A DNA stretch of 30,372 bases, from assembly GCA_964523675.1 (NCBI GenBank), contig CAZFZT010000038.1, positions 1 through 30,372 on the forward strand, read 5' to 3'. A program made the position numbers and the translations under genes. Numbering within the stretch: the first letter of the stretch is position 1; every line of letters starts with the position of its first letter. The notes under the pieces are model-generated. The model was not told the DNA's origin and ran no database searches. It was given only the letters and a program-made list of their open reading frames with translations. This stretch comes from CAZFZT01 sp964523675. Its GTDB lineage: Bacteria > Planctomycetota > Phycisphaerae > Phycisphaerales > SM1A02. Shown here piece after piece: positions 7,806-15,961 of the stretch.

Positions 7806-8483
7806 TCATAAAGAACACACCGCCGCCAGCACTAGAAATTCGACATTCCCAGCGCCCTTGGAACGCTTCCCGGACTTGCCACCGGTGATCGGCGAGCGCG
7901 TCCATTTGACCGGTTTCGCGCCCCACTGCGGCATTTGCTCAAGCACGCGATGAAGCACACGCTCGGCGTGCGCCGGTTCGAGCCGGCCGTCAATGAGAAG
8001 CGACTTCTTCTCATCTTCATCAAGTTCGTAATGCGGCTTGACGAGCGTGATGATCCGGCCGCGAACGCCCAGCCACTTCACCGCTGCCGGGATGGCATGA
8101 CGCTGCGGCGTCCACGCCAGATCGATCACAACGACGTCCACAGCCGCTTGCGGCTTAGCGTGAAGCGCGTTGGTTCTCTCCATCACCACCACGCGGGGAT
8201 CAGTCCGCAATCGATAGTCCAGCACCCCATACCCGGTATCAATCGCAAACACCTTTGCCGCCCCGCGCTGAAGGAGGCAGTCGGTGAACCCGCCGACGTT
8301 GCAGCCGAAGTCAGCGCAGGTGAAGCCGGTCACGTCGAGGTCGAACTCACGCAGGGCGTGATCGAGTTTCAACCCCGCGCGGCTGACAAACTTCCCTTCA
8401 TCCAGATTCACAGCGCGATCATACACGTTTAGCCGCGACCCGAAGGGGAGCGTTCGCGCGGCGACGTACCGCGCCGCAAACAC
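7806..8483 (-). CDS. TlyA/FtsJ-family RNA methyltransferase without S4 domain
   Basis: The fold is a SAM-dependent 2'-O-methyltransferase of the FtsJ type, closest in style to TlyA (16S/23S rRNA cytidine methyltransferase/haemolysin family). Visible are the TlyA-like entry FVSRAGLKLDHAL (from residue 32), SAM motif I DFGCNVGGFTDCLL, the FAIDTGYGVLDYRLR segment, motif IV VVVIDLAW and LVKPHYE with the conserved lysine. TlyA proteins usually have about 60 residues of S4 RNA-binding domain before this; here it is absent. The longest frame starts at ATG 8483, but its first 19 codons fall inside a palindromic REP-like repeat. GTG 8426, the first base after that repeat, is a credible alternative, although no Shine-Dalgarno is clear for either. 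The family is confident; the exact RNA target is not. Confidence 0.85.
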   Translation of the reverse strand: MFAARYVAARTLPFGSRLNVYDRAVNLDEGKFVSRAGLKLDHALREFDLDVTGFTCADFGCNVGGFTDCLLQRGAAKVFAIDTGYGVLDYRLRTDPRVVVMERTNALHAKPQAAVDVVVIDLAWTPQRHAIPAAVKWLGVRGRIITLVKPHYELDEDEKKSLLIDGRLEPAHAERVLHRVLEQMPQWGAKPVKWTRSPITGGKSGKRSKGAGNVEFLVLAAVCSL

Positions 8484-8509
8484 GCTCCGCTAGCGCGTCG
8501 CGGCTAAAC
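8427..8509. repeat. REP-like nested palindromic element
   Basis: GTTTAGCCGCGAC (8427-8439) is the exact inverse of GTCGCGGCTAAAC (8497-8509). Within the 57-base interior, GGAGCG/CGCTCC (8447-8452 and 8483-8488) and GCGCGG/CCGCGC (8456-8461 and 8469-8474) pair in the same nested order. One long cruciform or hairpin can therefore form. It lies between the nuclease-like gene and the methyltransferase and overlaps the longest possible methyltransferase N-terminus. No second copy is seen in this window. Confidence 0.7.
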
Positions 8510-8539
8510 GGGTTCACTCAACACCGACAAAGGTAATCG

Positions 8540-9800
8540 TCACTCCCCGTCGTGGTCAGCGAGAAGGTCGCGGAGACGATCAATCGTTTCGTCAATGATC
8601 TCAAACCACTCGTCTTGACGTTCGAGAAGCATCTCCAGTGGCGGAGCATCCTTTTTGGGTCGGCTCCCCATGCTCAGAATACGGCGGGGGCCGCGCTTGG
8701 TCTTCCTCTGGATCGGCTTGGAGTTTGGAATCAAGTTTTGCAGGCGGTTCAAGTAATCGTCAGCCACATCGTGCGGTAGCTTCAGCCGATTCAGACGGTG
8801 GTACAGCCGCCACGTGCCGGAGAGATAGCCACTTCGATTGAATTGTCCAAAAGTGAACTCGTGGCCAGTGTCGGGATCCTCGTACTTGAAGATCGCTCCA
8901 GCGTTGCCCCAAGCCACCGTCAGGTCATGTGAATCGGCTTCATCGAGTGCTCGTTCGGCAAGGGCAGCAATCTTCTCGTTGGTGTTCTTCTTGAGTTCTT
9001 CGAGGAATTCCTTTCTGCTGATAACCGGACCGCGTGTGCCACCCTTACCCTCACTGAGAGGTACGCTCACTGATACATGGGGTAGGTCAGTCCTGTATTG
9101 AATCTCCACAACCGCCCGCACCACCTCGCGCGTTCTGGCGAGAAGCCGTGGCTGTACGAAAAACTCGCCATGCTTGACGCTGTTGCCGACACGGTACATC
9201 CCCATCTCAATCAACCCAAGTCGAAACTGAAGTTGCGGCGTCTGGTTGAGAAAGTCCGCCATCTGTTCAACTCCCTCGTGAATGCCGTCGCCGACAATGA
9301 GGAGAACGAACCGCCCAAGTCGCAGGTTGCGGTTGACGCGGTCGATAAACTCGCGATCATCGAAATCCTCATCATCGGCACGCGCCAGTTCCATCAGCGG
9401 GTCGCTTCCCTCCACCTTCATGCGGCTACTGAGCACCGCCGATCGCAGGTCTTCATAGGTCCACGATGACATGCGCTTGGCGTAATCGATGATCTGCGCC
9501 ACCACGGTACGGCGGGCTTCTGGATTGCGCCACAGCTTCGTCTCCACCAGCGTCAGATAACCCTTACTGTTCATGTAGAGCAAGTCGAGCGGGCCGCTGC
9601 CCGTCGGTACCTCACGCCACCGCGCGCAGTCCTTCAAAGACCGGCTCAATCTCCCCGACCGGGATCATTTCCGGATGGGTGTAGAGCAGTTCCTGGAGCC
9701 ATGACTCCTTGAACGTGCGCTCGTCAAGCGGAATGCGCGTCAGTGGCTCGGCCGCGCCGTTTCGTATGAGCACCGGGGTGACAAACTGCCTGTCCTTCAT
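8540..9800 (-). pseudogene. PD-(D/E)XK nuclease-like gene interrupted by a frameshift
   Basis: Two overlapping frames make one protein. The first (ATG 9800, 62 residues, KDRQFVTPVL to FEGLRAVA) ends at TGA 9612-9614; the second continues at once as REVPTGSGPLDLLYMN and runs to 8540. Restoring one CG dinucleotide at the GCG|TGAG junction (about 9615-9616) would give a continuous protein of about 420 residues. The second part has a PD-(D/E)XK-type core: PLD, then a strand ending in VETK, then RNPEARRTVVAQIIDYA, as in restriction-endonuclease-like folds. Charged helices and a basic tail follow. The gene starts within the stop of lpxI (ATGA overlap). It is either a real recent lesion or a base error in a draft assembly; the rest of the frame shows no decay, which favours an error or a very young mutation. 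Confidence 0.75.
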
Positions 9801-10654
9801 CGTTCAACTCCCACAACCGCAATGTTCAGCCGATCCGCCGCCGCGATGACCGCGGGTTTGTCGATCAGAATCACCCGGCCGACTCCCAGCGCGATACATC
9901 CACCGCCGCAGCGTGCCACGCGCTCGATCGTCTGCACGCCGATCACCGGCACATCCGCCCGCATGTCGTGATCGCCCTTCGCCGTCTTGAGCAGCGTCCA
10001 GCCCTTGCGCTTGCAATACTGACCGGCGCGATCGATCAGCGCATCCGTGCCCTCCACCGCTTCGACGGCGATCACATCGCGCTCGCGCACCGCAATCGCC
10101 TGACTCACATCAAGGTCCACCATCTGCGAAAGCAGCGGCCAGGCAAACTCGATATCGGCGCGCTGTTGCGGCGTCGGCTCGATGCGCCCCATCGTGCCGA
10201 GCGTCGCCAAATGATCGGGGATATACGTCGTCGAGTCGATCAAGGTAATTCCGCTCGTGGCAAGTTCATCCGCAAGGGCTGCGAGGATCGCAGGCGTTCT
10301 GCGATCGTGGCGCAGATGACGGTACCACAAACGCACCGCGCGGTAGTCGGGCACGACGCCGGCCATGTGTTTGATGAACCGCCACGGGTCGTGCATGCGC
10401 TGCTTCTCGATGCGGCCGACCATGACCGCTTGGGACACGCCCTGCTTCTTGAGGACACGAATCCATCGCCCAAGCCGCGCGATGCCGGCGGTTGCAAACG
10501 AATCGCACACGCCCGGCAACGCCGGATCAAACTGGCCGCGCAGGCCGACACAGCACACGCGCACCCCGGCGGCCCTCATGCCGCGCGCGACGAGGATGGG
10601 CAGTTGCCCCTCGGCGGCGATGAGGCCGAGATTGGTTCGACTCACATTCAACAC
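9797..10654 (-). CDS. lpxI: UDP-2,3-diacylglucosamine pyrophosphatase LpxI
   Basis: LpxI hydrolyses UDP-2,3-diacylglucosamine to lipid X and UMP in lipid A synthesis, replacing LpxH in many bacteria. The protein has 285 residues, a typical family length. The N-terminal LGLIAAEGQLPILVARG, the central VSQAVMVGRIEK and HDRRTPAILAALADELATSG, and the C-terminal RADVPVIGVQTIERV and DKPAVIAAAD segments all fit the DUF1009/LpxI pattern. The start is a GTG at 10654, overlapping the TGA of the small gene upstream, and the stop overlaps the ATG of the nuclease-like gene (ATGA). The three genes therefore look translationally coupled, although only this one has a known envelope role. Confidence 0.92.
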   Translation of the reverse strand: MLNVSRTNLGLIAAEGQLPILVARGMRAAGVRVCCVGLRGQFDPALPGVCDSFATAGIARLGRWIRVLKKQGVSQAVMVGRIEKQRMHDPWRFIKHMAGVVPDYRAVRLWYRHLRHDRRTPAILAALADELATSGITLIDSTTYIPDHLATLGTMGRIEPTPQQRADIEFAWPLLSQMVDLDVSQAIAVRERDVIAVEAVEGTDALIDRAGQYCKRKGWTLLKTAKGDHDMRADVPVIGVQTIERVARCGGGCIALGVGRVILIDKPAVIAAADRLNIAVVGVER

Positions 10655-11085
10655 TCACCGATCTCGCGAAGACGGCCAATCAGTCCGACTCTTTGGATCC
10701 TGGTTAGACCGAATGCGCCTCGTCCGATTCGTTCCTTCAATGAATCAAACCAGTACTCATCGTTCAACGGCACACTTCGATCGAACACCTTGCCGTTGAT
10801 CCCACGTATTCTTGTTCGAAAGCCCCTATGCAAACAACTTTCAATCTGCCGGACAATAAATGTGCTATACAGATAGAACCGCTTTGGACATCCCCCGTCT
10901 CCAACGACTAGCCAAATGCGGTCGCCCTCATCTAACTCTGTTTCTTTGTTTGTCCAGACACAGAATGGATCCGTAGGCGGACCTCCCATCTGATCAACGT
11001 TGTGATACTGAACGAAGTGGCGACACGGCGGGTTGCTTCGTCGTCCATTGGCAGTCTCGGGGAGTTTCCGACGTGCTCTTTCCAT
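10648..11085 (-). CDS. small protein of unknown function upstream of lpxI
   Basis: The protein has 145 residues, with ATG 11085 preceded by GGAGG at a 10-base spacing. The N-terminus is basic (RARRKLPETANGRRS). A beta-rich middle reads FVQYHN, FCVWTNKE, DRIWLVVGDG and KRFYLYSTFIV, resembling the small PUA/EVE-like fold seen ahead of HNH nucleases in some proteins; that likeness is from memory of the pattern and weak. A helical end (ERIGRGAFGLTRI) follows. Base composition is clearly more AT-rich than the flanking lpxI, which hints at acquisition. The stop overlaps the lpxI start, and its leader overlaps the end of the lipoprotein gene. Confidence 0.7.
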   Translation of the reverse strand: MERARRKLPETANGRRSNPPCRHFVQYHNVDQMGGPPTDPFCVWTNKETELDEGDRIWLVVGDGGCPKRFYLYSTFIVRQIESCLHRGFRTRIRGINGKVFDRSVPLNDEYWFDSLKERIGRGAFGLTRIQRVGLIGRLREIGEC

Positions 11086-11108
11086 GACTTAAATCCTCCG
11101 TCCATATA

Positions 11109-11375
11109 TTACTGTTCACGCTCCTCCACCACGACATTCCCACCGTAGATGCTCTGATACCCCGGCGTGACGGTAATCGTTCGATAGGTTGTCTTACCAT
11201 TCGGGCCGTAGGTCTTCTCGCGAACGCTGTACACGCCGCCGCCGTAGATGCTCTGGTAGCCCGGCGTCACCGTGATCGTCCTCAATTCAGCATTACCGAC
11301 GGGCCGCAACCCTTGTCCGGATGCGCATCCGCCAAGAAGCATTACTGCCATTAGAGAAGTGACTGAAACTTTCAT
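11109..11375 (-). CDS. small lipoprotein with duplicated 15-residue motif
   Basis: Starting at ATG 11375 (MKVSVTSLMAVMLLGGC) gives an 88-residue precursor with a lipobox LGGC and lipidated Cys17. An upstream in-frame ATG at 11414 would add 13 residues that spoil the signal peptide. The mature part carries two exact copies of RTITVTPGYQSIYGG (bases 11238-11282 and 11139-11183), separated by 18 residues, and ends in an acidic stretch VVVEEREQ. No enzyme motif is visible, so it is probably a structural envelope protein. LspA, encoded at 22043, would process it. Confidence 0.75.
   Translation of the reverse strand: MKVSVTSLMAVMLLGGCASGQGLRPVGNAELRTITVTPGYQSIYGGGVYSVREKTYGPNGKTTYRTITVTPGYQSIYGGNVVVEEREQ
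11139..11282 (-). repeat. two copies of a 45-base coding repeat in the small lipoprotein
   Basis: The copies at 11238-11282 and 11139-11183 encode the identical 15 residues but differ at several third codon positions. This shows that the protein sequence, not just the DNA, has been kept. Confidence 0.8.
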
Positions 11376-11406
11376 GACCTGTGCTTCAACTGGACCATAT
11401 CCTAGT

Positions 11407-11648
11407 TTAGCCACATCGTAACCGAGTCGCCGCGCCCACCCACTGCCCGATCGCCTCTTTCACNNNNNNNNNNNNNNNNNNNNNNNNNNNNNNNNNNNNN
11501 NNNNNNNNNNNNNNNNNNNNNNNNNNNNNNNNNNNNNNNNNNNNNNNNNNNNNNNNNNNNNNNCGCGCGAGCACGAGTGGATACCGCCAGATGCGTGGTG
11601 GCGGTCGGAAGAGATCGTACAGGTGGATAGGGAGTGAACGTCCGCACT
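11407..11648. other. spacer containing a 100-N scaffold gap (11464-11563)
   Basis: The 100 ambiguous bases are a standard scaffold gap of unknown true length. On the minus strand the left flank reads VKEAIGQWVGAATRLRCG then TAA (11407-11409), which may be the end of a gene lost in the gap. The right flank has an open minus-strand frame (LPIHLYDLFRPPPRIWRYP) that could be part of it, but this cannot be shown. The joined order of the two sides is not guaranteed. Confidence 0.6.
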
Positions 11649-12998
11649 CTAGAACAGCAGTTGCAATTGCGAGCGGACGACAATCTGCCCATCCGCGCCC
11701 GCTGCATCGCCGCGCCACCCGGCACTCGTGCTTGCGAAGACGGGATCGACCTCGTTGATGCCGTAACCGACATCAGTGGACCATTTGAGAGCGTGTTTCG
11801 CAAAGTACCTGTTCACCCCAACCGTTACAACGCTCAGGTCGGCGATGCCCGGCGCATCGAAGTCGTACCATTCATAGCGGCCGAAAAGTTCCCAGTCATC
11901 GGTCACAAAGAACCCGCCTTGCACGACGATGCCGAACCGGTCCGCATCTGCGACATCAAGGTGCCTGCCGACGAACGCAGCGAAGAGGTTCGCGCCGCCG
12001 AACTCCAGCGAGGCATCCACCGTCCACATGAACTCCTTCTCCTCCATACCGGCCGCGCCGAACCAGAAGGGCGCAGTCGCACCCGCGAAGCCGTATTCAC
12101 CGTCCTGATAATGCGCTGCAGCCCCGAGCATCAGTCCGAAGTCTTCGCCGGGAAACGATGTGAAGTCGTCGAACTGCTTCCAGTCGCCCGCAACGAGCAG
12201 CTCAGCGCGTCCGGTGAGAGCGAATTCAATCTCGGCAAGATTCCACGAGGAATTGGCAGTCGCAAAGCCATCGTGATACATCGCGCTCGCGCGAAACTGC
12301 TGCCCAGCGAATGAAGCTTGCACGCCCTGCGCGTAGCCCTGATTGCGCTGAGCATTGATGAGCGACCGATCCACCGTGAGTTGACGGGCGCCCGACACGA
12401 GGCGCTCGCGCAAAAATGGCGGCTTGAACTGGCCAACGCTCACCTGCCATCCACCCCCGAACTTTCTGGTGATGACCGCATCTTCGAGCACAAACGCGCC
12501 GCCTGCACGTCCGAATGATCCTTGCACCTTGTATGTCCATGAAGGATCGAGCACATGGCCGGCAAATGCGATCTTGGTCCGCCGCATTTCGAAGCCGGTT
12601 CGATGCTCATCGCCATCAAGCGAGGGACTCTCGGAGCTGTGGTTGTAAACGTAACGGACCTGCAGCGTCCCGCTGATCCTGAGCAAGAAGCTGCCACCGC
12701 TCTCGCCGATCTTGAACCCATTGTCCCAGCCGGCGGTGATCGGAGCGGCAAGCAGCGATGCGCGCGTCTGAGCATCAGCAAGCACCTGGTGCACAAGACC
12801 TCGCAACGCCGTCTCGCGCCGATCGCTCAGCCAAAGGTCGTCGTTCGATGCCGCCTCCAATCGCTCTATCTGTGCCGCAAGTGACGCTACTTGCTCGCGC
12901 AGAGACTGAAGATCATCCTCATTCGCAACCGAAGGACGACCCAATAACAGAACGACGGCTACACAGGCGAACGATGAACAACTGGCGAGTCGCTTCAT
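11649..12998 (-). CDS. OprP/OprO-like outer-membrane porin
   Basis: The 449-residue protein has a signal peptide (about 1-25, ending SVANEDD) and a short coiled coil (about 28-52, LQSLREQVASLAAQIERLEA), the usual trimer stalk of this porin type. Alternating amphipathic strands of a phosphate-selective porin O/P-like barrel follow, including GFEMRRTKIAFAGHV, QFKPPFLRERL and WELFGRYEWYDFD. It ends in phenylalanine (SQLQLLF), the outer-membrane insertion signal. The FKPPF plus arrangement of strands is typical of Porin_O_P proteins, but substrate (phosphate, pyrophosphate or other anions) cannot be read from sequence. The ATG has no Shine-Dalgarno; a TATAGT box lies exactly 7 bases upstream. Confidence 0.88.
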   Translation of the reverse strand: MKRLASCSSFACVAVVLLLGRPSVANEDDLQSLREQVASLAAQIERLEAASNDDLWLSDRRETALRGLVHQVLADAQTRASLLAAPITAGWDNGFKIGESGGSFLLRISGTLQVRYVYNHSSESPSLDGDEHRTGFEMRRTKIAFAGHVLDPSWTYKVQGSFGRAGGAFVLEDAVITRKFGGGWQVSVGQFKPPFLRERLVSGARQLTVDRSLINAQRNQGYAQGVQASFAGQQFRASAMYHDGFATANSSWNLAEIEFALTGRAELLVAGDWKQFDDFTSFPGEDFGLMLGAAAHYQDGEYGFAGATAPFWFGAAGMEEKEFMWTVDASLEFGGANLFAAFVGRHLDVADADRFGIVVQGGFFVTDDWELFGRYEWYDFDAPGIADLSVVTVGVNRYFAKHALKWSTDVGYGINEVDPVFASTSAGWRGDAAGADGQIVVRSQLQLLF

Positions 12999-13005
12999 CC
13001 CGCGA

Positions 13006-13011
13006 ACTATA
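13006..13011 (-). promoter_or_regulatory. candidate -10 box of a leaderless porin transcript
   Basis: TATAGT on the minus strand is followed by 7 bases (TCGCGGG) and then the porin ATG. A start 6-8 bases after the box would fall on or beside the A of the ATG. No -35 box is clear. Confidence 0.4.
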
Positions 13012-13054
13012 CATCATCATTCAATCTGAATCTCATGAAGATCGCAAGCGAGCG

Positions 13055-14011
13055 TCATGAGCCCGAAAGTGCGCCCTGCACAAGTCTGCGACCGCGGCGG
13101 GTGAGACGTCGAAAACCCACACGGAGCGCCGCTCCATAACGTCCGGAGTTGATATTGCCGAGTATCCCCGGCACGGGCTCGACCCAAGGATCATTGCGTC
13201 GCCTCGCTCGCTCCAGCGTGCCGAAGTCAAGCGAGCCGCGCTCCTTCAGTTGCCGCATCATACGGTGGAGCAGGACGTATGAGTTGTCGAGGACACTTCG
13301 CGTCGTGTAATGCAGCACGGCGGTGTTGCGCAGGCGCTTCTTGCCATTGCGCACCTTTTGATTGAGAGTCTGATCCAACACGTGTACCGAAACGCCGGTC
13401 TGAACCATCGCTCTGTGAAGCGCCGGTTGATCCGTATCACCCATAACCTGGCGGCTCTCGCTCCACAGCTGGTGCCACGCCTGGCCCAAGCGCCGTCCCT
13501 CCGGAGTATCGCGCCAGAAGAGCACGCCACTGTTGAGATACGGCTGGCGTGGCGGATCCCATCGCAGCTGCTCAAATCGCCTGCAGAGGCCGGGGTCGAA
13601 GCCGTCCATGCTGTTGTCATCCATGGCGCCTGCGAGCGTCGCCTCGTGGGCTGCGACGGCGCTGATGTCACGGAGGACGACGGTGTCAATATCGAGAAAG
13701 ATGAAGTCGCCACGCACGATGTCCCGCAGTTGCGTCTTGAGCCAGCGCGAATTGGCGGGTGGATCGCCAGCATCTGCCGCAATCGAAAGCAGGTCAGCGC
13801 CGATCTCCCGGAGCGCGGGGTATGCGCGCGTGAGCAGCGCCTCGGTTTCGGTGTCCATGACAAGCCGCACGCGCGCCGCCGGATGTTGATGGCGGAGTGA
13901 AAGGATCGATGCATGCGCCATTACAAGCATGTCCGCATCATCGGTCGCAACAACGTAACAGCATTGGGGGAGCGTCACAGGCAGGGCCTTCGATGAAGTT
14001 GATGTCCCCAC
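13055..14011 (-). CDS. GT8-like glycosyltransferase
   Basis: The 318-residue protein looks like a GT-A fold retaining transferase of the GT8 type. A first strand and helix CCYVVATDDADMLVMAHASILSL is followed by RWLKTQLRDIV and the metal-binding D-x-D, D107-I-D109, in FIFLDIDTVV. The acceptor-side motif YLNSGVLFW and the late DQTLNQKVR and LHYTTRS segments also fit. There is no signal peptide or membrane segment, so it acts in the cytoplasm, probably on a glycan, lipid or glycogen-primer-like acceptor that cannot be named. The start taken is GTG 14011 (AAGGTAGAGTG); another GTG 12 codons in is possible. The next gene on the strand is a permease. Confidence 0.82.
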   Translation of the reverse strand: MGTSTSSKALPVTLPQCCYVVATDDADMLVMAHASILSLRHQHPAARVRLVMDTETEALLTRAYPALREIGADLLSIAADAGDPPANSRWLKTQLRDIVRGDFIFLDIDTVVLRDISAVAAHEATLAGAMDDNSMDGFDPGLCRRFEQLRWDPPRQPYLNSGVLFWRDTPEGRRLGQAWHQLWSESRQVMGDTDQPALHRAMVQTGVSVHVLDQTLNQKVRNGKKRLRNTAVLHYTTRSVLDNSYVLLHRMMRQLKERGSLDFGTLERARRRNDPWVEPVPGILGNINSGRYGAALRVGFRRLTRRGRRLVQGALSGS

Positions 14012-14116
14012 TCTACCTTGCCCAGGACCGATGCATCGCGCGTTCGACGATTTCGCGCGGTGTTTCAGAACAGCGGCTTACGAATAGGCCCCGAAGACCT
14101 CGTGCGCTGTTGCGTC

Positions 14117-15961
14117 TCAGCCGGTGCCGGCCAGCTTGCGCACGGTCATCATGAAGGTGCGCTTCATGTTCGTGTACATGCCATACACGACCGCGGCGTA
14201 CACCCCGCCAGCTATGGCCGCACCGACGATCATGCTCGCCCGCCCCGCCGAGGTGCTCGCTCGGACCGCCCCGGGTACTGCGTCGACCGGATACACGATC
14301 GCGTAGAGCAGGTTCACCGGGCTGAACGCATTGAGGACGCCGCTCAACACGCCGAGATTGTCCCTGCCGGCGTAGCCACACAAACTGATGACGCCTGCCA
14401 CGGCGATCACGATGCCCACGGATGCGATGACCGATCCAATCGTACCTTTGCTCTTGATGGACCATTGCAGGCCGACCATCACGCAAAATGCAATAAACGG
14501 TGCAAAGATGAGCGGCAGCGCGATCGCTGCCTCGGGCAGCACCAGCGGGAATGTACGCGTCTGCGTCTGGACCATACGCGTCACCTCTGCGCCGGCTTCA
14601 CCCCAGAGACCATCAGTTGCGACATAAATCGCAAGCAGCAGCAGCGTCGCCACGGGCACGAGCATCATCGGAAGCAGAAACTGAATCAGGCCGCGCAACT
14701 TCCCTGCGATGTAAGGCCCCGGCTGTACCGGCGTGGTGAGGATAATGTCAAGCCCGCCGTCTTCACGTTCCCGCGTCACCGCCGTTGCGCTCATGTTGAG
14801 CGCAGCAAGGGTGATGATGACGATCTCAGCGCCGAGAATCGCCATGATCGCGGCCTGGAGTTGATCTGCGGTCAGCGTTCCGAAGTGATACAGCGCGATC
14901 AATGCGACGGCCGTAAGCACGCCCAGCGCCGCAAAGCCCCAGCGGCCGGCGATGGCAGCCAAGCTTTTCCCACGAGCAACCGCCTCGCGCCAGGCAATAG
15001 GATTGTGCCAGACATGCCGCGCGGGCCGCTCATCGGAGCCCTTCGCGCCGAGGCCCAAAAGCCGCCGGTACCATGGCACTGAACCGGTTCGGGCGCCGAT
15101 GACGCGCAGACGAATTGTCGAAAACGCCATCAGCCCGATGCTGATGAGTACGCACAGCCAATTGAACGCCGCGACGGGTTGCGTGAACCACACCCGCACC
15201 GGCCATGGGTAGCCCGCCAGATCGATCGGGTCGTGCGGTACGTAGGTGTTTGACTGCAGCAGAACCCGAAGCGCAAGAAACGGATTGAGCGGCGTCATGA
15301 AGGTCGTATGAGCCGCCATCGAGCCGGGCCCCACCGGCTGACGGATCTGCACATCAACTGCATACGTGATGAACAGGTACATCACGACGGTGATATAGAA
15401 GATGAACACGGCGCGCCGACCCGCCGTGCGCGTCACACTCAAGGTGATGGCGATCGATGCCACCAGCAACGCGCTGGCTCCTGCAATCGCGTAACTGGCG
15501 AAGATTGCATCGGTCTGCACCCCGCCGAAGTACTGCGTCACCGCGAATAGCGGCAGCGAAGAGAACAGCAGCGCGATGATAAAGAACAGACGGCCGAACA
15601 ACTGCCCCAGGACGATCTGAAGATTATTCAGCGGCGTGGTGAGCAGGATGTCCCAGGTCCGTGGGTTCGCTTCCTGAGCGATGGCCCCGGCCATGAAGAC
15701 GGGCGCGAGGAGGCAGATCAAGCCGACCTGCAGGTAACTGACCGTCTGAAACATGCGCGCCGCTTCCGACGCCAGGCCGCGCATCGAAAGCCCGGTCGTG
15801 GCGGAGGTCAGTAATGAGAACAGCAGCACCACGATCATGACCCCGAGGTAGCCGGATCTGATATAGAGATGGCGCACGCGCTTTGAACCGCCCTGCACAA
15901 GCCGCATGCAGATCGGATTGGTGATGATCAGCCGCAGAAACCAGTTGACGATGGCAGGCAT
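14117..15961 (-). CDS. tandem ABC-2 type transporter permease
   Basis: The 614-residue membrane protein has about twelve hydrophobic segments in two similar halves. Each half holds the ABC-2 cytoplasmic motif: AIAQEANPRTWDILLTTPL near residue 94 and TAVTREREDGGLDIILTTP near 395. The protein is thus a fusion of two ABC-2 permeases in one chain, where most exporters use a dimer of single-unit permeases. The partner ATPase is not in this window. The substrate is unknown; gliding, polysaccharide and drug export permeases share this architecture. The ATG at 15961 has no Shine-Dalgarno; TATAGC lies 16 bases upstream. Confidence 0.87.
   Translation of the reverse strand: MPAIVNWFLRLIITNPICMRLVQGGSKRVRHLYIRSGYLGVMIVVLLFSLLTSATTGLSMRGLASEAARMFQTVSYLQVGLICLLAPVFMAGAIAQEANPRTWDILLTTPLNNLQIVLGQLFGRLFFIIALLFSSLPLFAVTQYFGGVQTDAIFASYAIAGASALLVASIAITLSVTRTAGRRAVFIFYITVVMYLFITYAVDVQIRQPVGPGSMAAHTTFMTPLNPFLALRVLLQSNTYVPHDPIDLAGYPWPVRVWFTQPVAAFNWLCVLISIGLMAFSTIRLRVIGARTGSVPWYRRLLGLGAKGSDERPARHVWHNPIAWREAVARGKSLAAIAGRWGFAALGVLTAVALIALYHFGTLTADQLQAAIMAILGAEIVIITLAALNMSATAVTREREDGGLDIILTTPVQPGPYIAGKLRGLIQFLLPMMLVPVATLLLLAIYVATDGLWGEAGAEVTRMVQTQTRTFPLVLPEAAIALPLIFAPFIAFCVMVGLQWSIKSKGTIGSVIASVGIVIAVAGVISLCGYAGRDNLGVLSGVLNAFSPVNLLYAIVYPVDAVPGAVRASTSAGRASMIVGAAIAGGVYAAVVYGMYTNMKRTFMMTVRKLAGTG

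Noticed and set aside
9612..9649. Programmed frameshift joining the two nuclease-like frames
   Set aside because: No slippery heptamer or downstream stimulatory structure is visible; a CG loss or base error explains it more simply.
13055..15961. Glycosyltransferase plus ABC-2 permease as a polysaccharide export locus
   Set aside because: Only one transferase, no ATPase, no polymerase or outer-membrane export gene, and about 100 bases between the two genes.
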